From assembly GCA_001830645.1 (NCBI GenBank), contig MIBM01000190.1, positions 1-8,285 on the forward strand: a stretch of DNA of 8,285 nucleotides, in the 5' to 3' direction. This DNA is from Spirochaetes bacterium RIFOXYC1_FULL_54_7 (GTDB lineage Bacteria > Spirochaetota > Spirochaetia > Treponematales > UBA12059). The position numbers and the translations under genes were made by a program. Positions 1-6,802 of the stretch are shown here, piece after piece. Every line of letters starts with the position of its first letter. Positions within the stretch are counted from its first letter, which is position 1. The notes below the pieces were generated by a model. The model was not told where the DNA came from and did no database searches. It was given only the letters and a program-made list of their open reading frames with translations.

Positions 1-142
1 ACTACAATCCGCGATTGATGGCATAGCAAGAGAGAACTTGGCCATCGCCGAAACCATGAGTCGTTTGGCCTCTGTCTCCGGGGATGGCAAGGAAGCGGCA
101 ACAGCTCTGAAACTGCTGATCGATAGTAGTTCAACAGCCTAA
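1..142 (+). CDS. C-terminal fragment of a probable methyl-accepting chemotaxis protein
   Basis: The left edge of the window cuts this gene. Reading from base 2 there are 46 sense codons ending in TAA at 140-142. The peptide begins LQSAIDGIARENLAIAETMS and ends LLIDSSSTA. It is entirely helix-compatible, with a heptad-like spacing of hydrophobic residues (AID.IA.EN, then AE.M..LA), followed by a short polar tail. This resembles the last part of the cytoplasmic coiled coil of methyl-accepting chemotaxis proteins, where an 'ID.IA...N' pattern precedes the C-terminal end. The complete receptor at 2575-4404 has a comparable tail ([16 protein letters not shown]). The hallmark signalling hairpin lies outside the window, so the family call rests on tail resemblance only. 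It faces the RNase R gene convergently across 60 bases. Confidence 0.5.
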   Translation, partial: LQSAIDGIARENLAIAETMSRLASVSGDGKEAATALKLLIDSSSTA

Positions 143-202
143 GGTGTACTCCCCTGCCTTCAGCCCCAGTGGTCCGAGGCCAGACATCTACGAGTCTACC
201 CT
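143..202. other. Short convergent intergenic gap with only a weak dyad
   Basis: These 60 bases separate the stop codons of the chemoreceptor-like fragment and the RNase R gene, which converge here. The only pairing found is TGGTC-CGA-GGCCA at 170-182: five pairs including one G-T pair, with a three-base loop. There is no T-run on either side, so it is not a convincing intrinsic terminator. Nothing else was recognised. Confidence 0.4.
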
Positions 203-2341
203 TCAGTCCAGGACGAAATCGGCCTTCTTCTCGTCCTTGGAAACACTTTTGATTGTTACCCTGACCGGGTCGCCAAGACGGTAGGTCCTGCCGTTTGCCG
301 TACCCGTAAGGGTGTAGTTGTCCTTGTCGAACTCGTAGCGGTCATCCTTGAGTTCCGAGACATGGACCAGACCCTCTATCAAGTAATGGGTCAGCTCGAC
401 GAAGAAGCCGAAGGATGACACACCGGCGATGATGCCGTTGTAGCTCTCACCCACCTTGCCGGCAAGGAATTCCATGGACTTGATCCTGGAGTATTCCCGC
501 TCGGCTTGCACTGCCCGTATCTCGCGCTTGGAACACTGGTCGCATACACGTCGCAGGGCAGCAAGGGTCTGTGCGTCTTGTTTCTGCCTGGCGGCTATAT
601 CGACATACCCGGAGATGCTAGTCTCAGCCTCGGCTGTTACACCAGCCGGCTTCATGACTGCTCCACCACCCGGCTGCCTGGCTGGTCCGGCAGCAGCATA
701 GGTTTTTATCAGCCGGTGCACCACCAGGTCGGCATAGCGGCGTATGGGTGAGGTGAAGTGGGTGTAGGCGTCGAAGGCCAGACCGAAGTGGCCTATGTTG
801 TCCGTGCTGTACACAGCCTTGGTCATGGACCGCAGGGCTACCTTCTCGGCAAAATCCTTGAACTCCAGGTTCTCGATGATGTCCAGGATCTTGCGGTAGT
901 CCTCGGGTTCGAGGTCGCCGGCTATCTTATAGCTGAGCCCCAGCCGCTCCATGAGTTCCAGGAACTCCCTCATGGTCTTCTCGTCCGGTTTCTCGTGTAT
1001 ACGGTAGACGAAAGGCCGTGGTGGCAGATCGCCATCGCGCCGGGCCATGTGCCTGGCCACCGTCAGGTTGGCGGCCAGCATGAACTCCTCCACCAGCCTG
1101 TTGGCCTCCAGGCGTTCACTGGGACGCACCTCGAAGGGCAACCCGTTCTTGTCAAGAGAAATCTCTGGTACCGGAATGTCGAAGTCGATGCTGCCCATCT
1201 CCTCCCTTGACCTGCGCAGTGCAAGGGCAAGGAGCATCATCAGGTGGATGGTTTTGCCGTGCTTATTCTCCTTGCCGTGGATTATGTCTTCCACTTCCTG
1301 GTAACTAAAACGGCGCTTGCTACGGATTATGGATTCCCGTATCCGGTAGTCGTGGATGATGCCACGGGAATCAATCTGCATGATCACCGAAAAGGCTAAA
1401 CGGTCCTCGTCCTGCCGGAGGCTGCACAGATCGTTGGAGATACGCTCGGGCAGCATGGGAACCACTGCGTTCACGAAGTAGACTGAAGTGCCGCGGTCAA
1501 AGGCCTCCTGGTCAAGCGCAGAGCCTTCGCGTACATAATGTGAAACGTCTGCGATGTGCACGCCAAGTTCGAACAGACCATTGTCCAGCTGCACCAGGGA
1601 GACTGCATCATCGAAGTCCTGGGCCGATTCAGGGTCGATGGTGAAGCACAGCCTGTCACGCAGATCCTCCCTGTGGGAAAGTTCCGTTTTGATATCCGGC
1701 ACCCCGAGCCTGGCAGTCTCTCTCTCCACCGCTTCGGGGAATTCCATAGCTAGCCCGCTGTTCCTTGCCACGATACGCAGGTCCATACCTGGATCATCGG
1801 GCTTGCCAAGGATCTGTACTATCCTGCCCACAGGATTCATGGCAGGATCTGTCCACTGCCCACGCATTACAACGACGAGATCACCTTCCGCAGGGACAGA
1901 GCCTGATTTTCCCGATCTTGACTCCAGGCTTGATTCCAGGCTTGATTTTTCATGGTTGGTCCCTTCATGGGAAATATCGAAGGGCCTGTTGAAGCGTTCA
2001 TCGGTTGGCACGACCTGGGCCACGCCGTTTCTCATGCGGTAGAGGCCTACGATCTCGCTGCTGCCAGGCTCCAGGACCTGGGTTATCCGGCCTACCCGTT
2101 TACGGCCAGGCACCTCACGTACTATTTCGGCTGACACCCTGTCACCGTCCATGGCTGTATGGAGATTATCCAGAGGAATGAAGATGTCATCCCCTTCGTC
2201 CACATTGACAAAACCGAAACCCTTGGCGTTTACAGAAAGGACGCCATCGATGCTGACCTTGGGACGTTCGGTTCTGTTGCGACGTCTGCTTCTGGACTGA
2301 GGCTTGCCTTCAGGTTTCTTGGCCTTGAGCGGTTCTGGCAT
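203..2341 (-). CDS. rnr: Ribonuclease R (RNase II/RNB family 3'-5' exoribonuclease)
   Basis: The 712-residue product is a processive 3'-5' exoribonuclease that degrades structured RNA in the cytoplasm. After a basic N-terminus (SRSRRRNR near residues 18-25) comes an OB/cold-shock domain at about 29-90 (KGFGFVNV, DDIFIPL) and a second OB-like region to about 175. The RNB catalytic domain starts near 225. IDPESAQDFDD supplies the metal-binding aspartates D236, D242, D244 and D245, with the spacing known for RNase II/R. HFTSPIRRYADLVVHR carries R534/R535. A C-terminal S1 RNA-binding domain runs from about 623 to the end (GFFVEL, GLVHVSEL). The start at 2341 is chosen because GAGGAG lies 6 bases upstream and the peptide begins sensibly (MPEPLKAKK). 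An in-frame TTG at 2425 would add 28 unlikely residues and lacks an evident ribosome-binding site. The protein is shorter than E. coli RNase R (about 813 residues) because it stops right after S1 and lacks the lysine-rich tail. Two stretches look inserted: a Ser/Glu-rich linker near 130-150 and a Gly/Ala/Pro-rich stretch near 550-590. Confidence 0.96.
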   Translation of the reverse strand: MPEPLKAKKPEGKPQSRSRRRNRTERPKVSIDGVLSVNAKGFGFVNVDEGDDIFIPLDNLHTAMDGDRVSAEIVREVPGRKRVGRITQVLEPGSSEIVGLYRMRNGVAQVVPTDERFNRPFDISHEGTNHEKSSLESSLESRSGKSGSVPAEGDLVVVMRGQWTDPAMNPVGRIVQILGKPDDPGMDLRIVARNSGLAMEFPEAVERETARLGVPDIKTELSHREDLRDRLCFTIDPESAQDFDDAVSLVQLDNGLFELGVHIADVSHYVREGSALDQEAFDRGTSVYFVNAVVPMLPERISNDLCSLRQDEDRLAFSVIMQIDSRGIIHDYRIRESIIRSKRRFSYQEVEDIIHGKENKHGKTIHLMMLLALALRRSREEMGSIDFDIPVPEISLDKNGLPFEVRPSERLEANRLVEEFMLAANLTVARHMARRDGDLPPRPFVYRIHEKPDEKTMREFLELMERLGLSYKIAGDLEPEDYRKILDIIENLEFKDFAEKVALRSMTKAVYSTDNIGHFGLAFDAYTHFTSPIRRYADLVVHRLIKTYAAAGPARQPGGGAVMKPAGVTAEAETSISGYVDIAARQKQDAQTLAALRRVCDQCSKREIRAVQAEREYSRIKSMEFLAGKVGESYNGIIAGVSSFGFFVELTHYLIEGLVHVSELKDDRYEFDKDNYTLTGTANGRTYRLGDPVRVTIKSVSKDEKKADFVLD
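1918..1947. repeat. 12-bp tandem repeat inside the RNase R gene
   Basis: The unit TTGA(C/T)TCCAGGC occurs twice in a row (1918-1929 and 1930-1941, one mismatch) and is followed by a partial third copy, TTGATT. Because 12 is a multiple of three the frame is kept. On the coding strand it gives a repeated Ser-Leu-Glu-Ser motif (SSLESSLES) at about residues 132-141 of RNase R. It sits in a polar, probably flexible linker of the second OB region, consistent with a small slippage duplication. Confidence 0.75.
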
Positions 2342-2347
2342 GGTGGA

Positions 2348-2353
2348 CTCCTC
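2348..2353 (-). promoter_or_regulatory. Ribosome-binding site of RNase R
   Basis: On the minus strand the sequence reads GAGGAG, then TCCACC, then ATG at 2341. The 6-base spacing is good and decides the start in favour of 2341 over upstream in-frame TTG or GTG codons. Confidence 0.8.
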
Positions 2354-2476
2354 AGATACAAGGGTACTCACTGGAAGAAAAGGGTTCAAGTACACCGCCC
2401 AAGCCTCAATCCAAATACCGTGCAACGCGCCTCATGTCTGCGCGTTCCTCCATGACAAAGCAAGGGCCACTATTGC

Positions 2477-2494
2477 TTGTGCTGGTGCGCACAA
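2477..2494. repeat. Perfect dyad TTGTGC-N6-GCACAA between divergent genes
   Basis: Six perfectly complementary bases flank a six-base centre (TGGTGC) in the 233-base region between the divergently read RNase R and chemoreceptor genes. The site could be an operator or simply a small hairpin. It is short enough to arise by chance, and no known regulator site is recognised. Confidence 0.3.
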
Positions 2495-2527
2495 CATGTA
2501 CCGACTGTTTATTACTAAAAACATAGC

Positions 2528-2556
2528 TTGACAAATTTCCCTTACAGACCAAGAAT
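2528..2556 (+). promoter_or_regulatory. Possible sigma-70-type promoter for the chemoreceptor gene
   Basis: A perfect -35 consensus TTGACA (2528-2533) is followed 17 bases later by AAGAAT (2551-2556), which matches four of six bases of TATAAT. The expected start of transcription would fall near 2563, right at the Shine-Dalgarno sequence, leaving an unusually short leader. That geometry lowers confidence. No sigma-28 (flagellar/chemotaxis) promoter pattern, TAAA-N15-GCCGATAA, was seen nearby. Confidence 0.35.
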
Positions 2557-2574
2557 CAGCCCAAGGAGCAACGA

Positions 2575-4404
2575 ATGGCAAGCCTGAACAATCTAAAAAT
2601 AGGTGGCAGGATGGTTGCGGGTTTCGGTGGCATCGTATTGATGCTGCTTGGCTCCTTTGCCTTTGCCTGGTGGCAATTGACTACCATCAACTCGAGTCTG
2701 TCGCAAACAGTTGCCATGGCTGCTCAGATGTCCAAGGTCAAGGATGTTCGATACCACTTCGATTTACTCCATCTTGAAATGTGGGGACTCGTTACAGCAC
2801 CCGATACTGTAGGCAAAGAGGAACATAAATCCGGTATGGAAAAAGTCAGTCACCAGGCCCGCGGTCTGATGGCTGAGTTGAAACTGCTTGCGCTGGCACC
2901 AGAAAACCTTGACCGGCTGAACCGTGTAGAACGCGTTTTCAATGATGCTGTCAAGCTGGGTCAGGAAGTCATAGGACAGGCGTTTCTTGCGGAGACACAG
3001 AATCCAGCGGCACTGGAATTGCTTGATACCGCTGGAGAGAACCAGCGGCGGGACTACATTGACCCCGCCATAAAAGGTCTGATCGGCTTTCTGGAAGACC
3101 ACTTGCTGTCACAGGAACAGGCTGCTGACGCGGCTGTATCACAAGCGATACTGTCTTTGACCATTGGCGCTCTGGTAGCCACCTTCCTTTCAATCCTTAT
3201 GGCTATCCTGATCACCCGCAGCATAGTCATCCCGGTCAGGGAATCCGTCCTCTATACCAATATACTGGCCCGGGGAGATTTTTCTGTGGATATTGCTGAT
3301 AACTTCAAGAAACGACGGGATGAAATTGGCGAGCTTGCCAGGGCTTTCGACACAATGGTAGGCAATATTCGCAACCTGCTTGCCGCCATCGCCCATGAAA
3401 ACGCCTCACTACAGACAAATGGACAGGAATTGGCCACCAAGATGATGGAAACCGCCTCGGCCATGAACCAGATCAGTACCAACACTTCCACCATCAAGCG
3501 CCAGACAATCAGCCAGTCAGCTTCGGTAACCCAAACCCATGCAACCCTGGAAGAAATCCTGCATCATATAGGCAAGCTGGACACCCTTATCGAAGACCAG
3601 ACCGCTTCTGTCAGCAAGTCATCCTCTTCAAACCAGGAGATGGTTGCCAGTATCCAGTCTGTTGTCGGCGTTCTTCAGAAAAACTTCCAGTTCATGGAAG
3701 AATTGCTTAAGGCTTCCAAAGCCGGGCGTGACAATATTCTGGAAGTCGCCAATTTGATGGTTACTATCGAAAGGGATTCCGAGGCACTACTGGAAGCGGT
3801 TACCGTCATCCAGAACATCGCTGACCAGACAAACCTCCTGGCAATGAATGCTGCCATCGAAGCCGCCCACGCTGGCACGGCCGGCAGAGGCTTCGCCGTG
3901 GTTGCCGATGAAATCCGCAAATTGTCGGAAAACTCGTCAGACCAGGGAAACAACATCGCCACCGTGCTTACCGCACTCAAGAACCAGATCAATACGGTGG
4001 CAAGCTCATCGGCTACTGCCCAGGAGCAATTCGAGCGCATTCTTGACCAGCTGACAAATGTCGGGAATCAGGAGCTGGTCATCAAGAATGCCATGGAGGA
4101 GCAATCCCAAGGCAGCACCCAGGTGCTGGAAGCCATCCGGGACATAAACGAAATTACTTGCCGGGTCAAAGACGGTTCCAGCCAGATGCTGATTGGCAGT
4201 CAGGAGGTACTGGCCGAGATGGTACGATTGGCCGGGATCACCGGCGAGATGGGTAGCGGAATAGACGAGATGGCCATGGGTACCAATCTTGTCAACCAGG
4301 CCATCCAGACCGTTAACACAATCACCCAGGATACCATGGGCATCATCTCCCGACTGTCAGTAGAGGTGGCAAAATTCAAGGTGGACGCAGATTCAACGGA
4401 CTGA
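2575..4404 (+). CDS. Transmembrane methyl-accepting chemotaxis protein
   Basis: This 609-residue chemoreceptor senses a ligand outside the inner membrane and controls CheA through CheW. A short cytoplasmic start ([12 protein letters not shown]) leads into TM1 at about 14-33. A periplasmic region of about 155 residues (about 36-190) looks helical and may be a four-helix-bundle sensor. TM2 lies at about 191-213. A HAMP domain follows at about 214-268 (P220; [11 protein letters not shown] 249-259). The long cytoplasmic coiled coil has the signalling hairpin at 413-455 ([19 protein letters not shown], then [19 protein letters not shown]). The position after AHAG is Thr435 where receptors usually have Glu (AG-E-x-GRGF). 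The protein ends FKVDADSTD with no visible NWETF-like CheR-tethering pentapeptide. AAGGAG at 2563-2568, six bases before the ATG, supports the start. The gene stands alone on its strand, and the ligand cannot be inferred. Confidence 0.95.
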   Translation: MASLNNLKIGGRMVAGFGGIVLMLLGSFAFAWWQLTTINSSLSQTVAMAAQMSKVKDVRYHFDLLHLEMWGLVTAPDTVGKEEHKSGMEKVSHQARGLMAELKLLALAPENLDRLNRVERVFNDAVKLGQEVIGQAFLAETQNPAALELLDTAGENQRRDYIDPAIKGLIGFLEDHLLSQEQAADAAVSQAILSLTIGALVATFLSILMAILITRSIVIPVRESVLYTNILARGDFSVDIADNFKKRRDEIGELARAFDTMVGNIRNLLAAIAHENASLQTNGQELATKMMETASAMNQISTNTSTIKRQTISQSASVTQTHATLEEILHHIGKLDTLIEDQTASVSKSSSSNQEMVASIQSVVGVLQKNFQFMEELLKASKAGRDNILEVANLMVTIERDSEALLEAVTVIQNIADQTNLLAMNAAIEAAHAGTAGRGFAVVADEIRKLSENSSDQGNNIATVLTALKNQINTVASSSATAQEQFERILDQLTNVGNQELVIKNAMEEQSQGSTQVLEAIRDINEITCRVKDGSSQMLIGSQEVLAEMVRLAGITGEMGSGIDEMAMGTNLVNQAIQTVNTITQDTMGIISRLSVEVAKFKVDADSTD

Positions 4405-4412
4405 TGACAAGG

Positions 4413-4466
4413 GATATGGTTTGTGCCTGACAACCCGGTACAGGTCAGGAAACCTCCAGCCATATC
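4413..4466. terminator. Long imperfect stem-loop between convergent genes, possible bidirectional terminator
   Basis: The gap between the stops of the chemoreceptor and barrel genes folds into nested arms: GATAT (4413-4417) with ATATC (4462-4466), GGTTT (4418-4422) with AAACC (4450-4454), and CCTGAC (4426-4431) with GTCAGG (4444-4449). The loop is twelve bases. Alternatively GATATGG pairs fully with CCATATC. Its position suggests termination for both transcripts or protection of the mRNA 3' ends. Neither side has a T-run, so it is not a classical intrinsic terminator. Confidence 0.45.
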
Positions 4467-4493
4467 GTGCCTGAATCAAATGACTACGGACAA

Positions 4494-5936
4494 TCAATAA
4501 ACTACAGACAGGCGGGCTCCCAGAGACAAGGCCGCAGCATCGATTTCATAGTCGTCCAGTGGTGAATCTGGCAAACCTTCCACATTTCCGTTCCTGAACA
4601 CCGCAAAGCCCATGAGGCTGGCTCCCTTGGCAATGGACCGGGACACTCCCAAGCTGACCTGTCCCAGAGCATTGACAGGCACCAGGATGGCTCTGACATC
4701 CAGGGCGGTCAGATCATCAGGCTTCCAGGACAGGGAGGTAAACAGGTTGTGTTCCCGCCGGAAGCCGCCTACTGGATAGGCCTGCCCTGCTCGGATGTTC
4801 CATAGGTACTCCAAGTCGAAAAACCACTGCCTCTTGATGGAATAATCCAGCCCGGCCATCAGGCTGTACACTGCTTCCGATGGATCCGGGGTGCCTGCAG
4901 CAAAGGGCAACCTGGCAAGGGCCTCGGCGGACACACCGAGTTCCACGTCTCCCTTGAGATCCAGCCCGATTACAAGATCCCCATCGCTGTTAGCTGAACC
5001 GTCCCGGAAGGCTGACAGGCCGAAATCCCAGCCCACCGCATGGCCGAACAGGCGGCCGCCGGCTATGGATTGTTCCGGGCTGCTTGCAATGGTGGACACA
5101 AGGTCCAAGCCTGAAAAGTTGCCGAAGGGGACAAGCACCCGCAGGGCATCGTTGCCCGTCCTGCCCAGTGCAATGTCACCGGTGTCCACGCCAGAGAACA
5201 GATCCACCGGAGAGAAGACCGTGCCCCGCCCGTAGTTCACTATCATGCGTCCGACGGATATATCCGCTATAGGCATGTATACGGATAGATACAGTTTATT
5301 GAAATCTACAGTCATAACTGGCCCGTCCGCGCCAATTAAAAACATCATGATTGTTCCTGCAGCAGTTGTTGCATCCGGAGAGGGGCCGCCCAAAGCAGGA
5401 ATCAAATACTTCATAACCTCAGCTCGGGCATTCCCAGCTGCATCACCATAGATCATCCGTACAATGACCGAAGCTTCTATCTTGGCCTCATTACGGTCGC
5501 CACCTATGGCATCGAGGCGCAGGGAGCTGGCACCATTGTAGGAACCAGACCTGGCAGAATTGTTGAAGGGTTCGCTTATGCTGTAGGCCAGGTCGGTGGT
5601 TGCCTCGCCAGTGAAGACCAATCCGGAGGTCGGCCGTAACGAAGGAATAAAAACAGAGTCTGTCGGGCTTGCAGAACCTGCGGCCGTGGTTGAAGCCGTA
5701 GCATTGTCACCCGGCAAAACCGACCCGGATGGTACCGATGCCCCGGTCCCACTGCCGCCGAAAAAGGCCTTGGCATCAAATGATGACGAGGCATCCTGCG
5801 ACGCTTCGTCAGGGGACATCGGGGCATCCTGGGCACCGGCGGTGATAACCAAGCTTATAAACAGGGCAAGCAAAACAGGTAACTTGATTTCAGTCAACTT
5901 GATCACAGCCAACCTCATTTCAGATACCCCAATCAT
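4494..5936 (-). CDS. Predicted outer-membrane beta-barrel protein, function unknown
   Basis: The product has 480 residues. Its signal peptide has a basic stretch and a hydrophobic core (LPVLLALFISLVITAGA), with cleavage likely at AGA|QDA. A low-complexity segment rich in Ser, Ala, Gly, Thr and Pro runs from about residue 35 to 105. The rest has the alternating, Gly- and aromatic-rich texture of a transmembrane beta-barrel. It ends LSLGARLSVVY, with hydrophobic residues at alternating positions and a terminal aromatic residue like a BAM-recognised beta-signal. A stretch from about 210 (FNKLYL, then VGRMIVNYGRG and FSPVDLF) resembles the 'GRQ..nyG.g..fsP.Dlf' segment seen in porin-like barrels of unknown function. 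The ATG at 5936 overlaps the stop of the upstream LolA-like gene as ATGA, suggesting coupled translation. A second in-frame ATG at 5918 (MRLAVIKL) gives a neater signal peptide and may be the true start. It is the last gene of the operon. Barrel and secretion calls are firm, but the cargo or role is not known. Confidence 0.75.
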   Translation of the reverse strand: MIGVSEMRLAVIKLTEIKLPVLLALFISLVITAGAQDAPMSPDEASQDASSSFDAKAFFGGSGTGASVPSGSVLPGDNATASTTAAGSASPTDSVFIPSLRPTSGLVFTGEATTDLAYSISEPFNNSARSGSYNGASSLRLDAIGGDRNEAKIEASVIVRMIYGDAAGNARAEVMKYLIPALGGPSPDATTAAGTIMMFLIGADGPVMTVDFNKLYLSVYMPIADISVGRMIVNYGRGTVFSPVDLFSGVDTGDIALGRTGNDALRVLVPFGNFSGLDLVSTIASSPEQSIAGGRLFGHAVGWDFGLSAFRDGSANSDGDLVIGLDLKGDVELGVSAEALARLPFAAGTPDPSEAVYSLMAGLDYSIKRQWFFDLEYLWNIRAGQAYPVGGFRREHNLFTSLSWKPDDLTALDVRAILVPVNALGQVSLGVSRSIAKGASLMGFAVFRNGNVEGLPDSPLDDYEIDAAALSLGARLSVVY

Positions 5937-6694
5937 CGGCTGAGACGCTGGAGGCTGAACATATCGGCTGGCAAGCTCACGCCGAACTTTATATCCCTCA
6001 TGGTAAAGACCGTGCCGCCGCCCTTCTTGAGCTTGTCTTCCATCTTTACCTTGGTGGTAAACCAGCGGGAACCGAACTGCTTCACTTCCAGGGCGGTGCT
6101 CTCCTTGAGCAGCCTGCCGCTCTTGGCGTACATCTCGTTCCTGAGTACCACAAAACGCTCAGCATCGACCCAGAATTTCTGACGCTCGTAGTTCACGGTC
6201 CGCACCTTGGCATTCAGGTCCAGGACGTAGCAGCGCCGGTCATTCAGGGTCTCGGTACCGAGCACGGAGATATCATACTTGTCGGTAATGGCCCCGGACT
6301 CCAGGGCATCCTCGTAGGATACATCCGAACCCATCATGCCTTCCTTGAGCAGATGGCCGGATATCCTGATGGTCTCCTGCTCTGCGGGGAAATACATCCA
6401 CAGGTTTTTATCCACCTTGAGGTAACGCACACCCCTGTCTTCCGGGTTCGTGAATTCCACAAAGGATTTGTCCATACCCTCGGCTACGGTCCGCATCTCT
6501 TTGAGCAGTACCCGACGACCCAGGTCTATCTCCATGGTGCCCACATAGGCCATGGTGGTGAAGCTGTTGTTGGCATCCACCTTATCCATTATCTGTGGCC
6601 CTGTCAGGGAACCTGCCAGGCTGGCTTGGGCAATGACGGGGCTGGCCGCCCCCGCGATGATCAAAATAAAAGAAACTATCAAAAACCTTTTCAT
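5933..6694 (-). CDS. LolA-like periplasmic protein (outer membrane lipoprotein-sorting protein family)
   Basis: The 253-residue product starts with a Sec signal peptide (MKRFLIVSFILIIAGAASPVIA, cleavage likely after residue 22) and has no lipobox, so it should be soluble in the periplasm. The mature part resembles the LolA-like family annotated as 'outer membrane lipoprotein-sorting protein'. Its typical marks are KNLWMYFPAEQETIRISG at 96-113 and MGSDVSYEDA at 121-130, then KFWVD at 173-177. Members adopt the half-barrel LolA/LolB-type fold with a hydrophobic groove that can carry acyl chains. It is not classical LolA, so lipoprotein cargo is inference. The start is well supported by AAGGAG at 6702-6707, seven bases upstream. 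It lies between an FtsX-type permease gene and an outer-membrane barrel gene, fitting a shuttle between the two membranes. Its TGA overlaps the barrel gene's ATG. Confidence 0.85.
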   Translation of the reverse strand: MKRFLIVSFILIIAGAASPVIAQASLAGSLTGPQIMDKVDANNSFTTMAYVGTMEIDLGRRVLLKEMRTVAEGMDKSFVEFTNPEDRGVRYLKVDKNLWMYFPAEQETIRISGHLLKEGMMGSDVSYEDALESGAITDKYDISVLGTETLNDRRCYVLDLNAKVRTVNYERQKFWVDAERFVVLRNEMYAKSGRLLKESTALEVKQFGSRWFTTKVKMEDKLKKGGGTVFTMRDIKFGVSLPADMFSLQRLSR

Positions 6695-6711
6695 CAGCTT
6701 GCTCCTTCAAA

Positions 6712-6796
6712 TCCCGGGCGGGCAACACAGGCAGTCAATATGGAGGGCCAACTTTGCTGCCCAGCACAGGCAGCCTCTACTGCTGCCGCCCGGGGA
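6712..6796. repeat. Inverted and direct repeats in the gap before the LolA-like gene
   Basis: The 108-base gap inside the operon contains TCCCGGGCGGGCA (6712-6724) and TGCCGCCCGGGGA (6784-6796), which are complementary apart from one bulged base on each side. Inside them, GGCAGC-N7-GCTGCC (6769-6787) is a competing perfect 6-bp hairpin. CA(A/G)CACAGGCAG occurs twice in direct orientation (6723-6734 and 6762-6773). In the mRNA the long stem would end four bases before the Shine-Dalgarno sequence of the LolA-like gene. There is no T-run, so a terminator is unlikely. An RNA-processing, stability or translation-control element is possible. Confidence 0.5.
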
Positions 6797-6802
6797 TACA
6801 CA

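Noticed and set aside
758..1210. 150-codon plus-strand open frame opposite the RNase R gene
   Set aside because: It lies wholly antisense to the conserved RNB domain, has no recognisable domain or ribosome-binding site, and is explained by the codon pattern of the real gene.
1918..1947. Tandem repeat considered as a CRISPR or regulatory repeat array
   Set aside because: The units are directly adjacent without spacers, only 12 bases long, and lie in frame within a conserved gene.
1554..2042. 162-codon plus-strand open frame opposite the RNase R gene
   Set aside because: The Ser/Thr/Arg-rich composition is typical of an antisense shadow. It includes the reverse reading of the repeat-bearing linker and shows no family resemblance.
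2342..2425. N-terminal extension of RNase R to the TTG at 2425
   Set aside because: There is no clear Shine-Dalgarno sequence before the TTG, the added residues are unlike RNase R N-termini, and the ATG at 2341 has GAGGAG at ideal spacing.
5596..5943. 115-codon plus-strand open frame opposite the barrel protein's N-terminus
   Set aside because: It is an antisense shadow of the low-complexity Ser/Ala/Gly segment, with no start signal or domain.
6769..6787. GGCAGC-N7-GCTGCC hairpin considered as an intrinsic terminator after the permease gene
   Set aside because: No T-run follows it on the minus strand, and it sits inside an apparent operon. It is kept only as part of the repeat structure.
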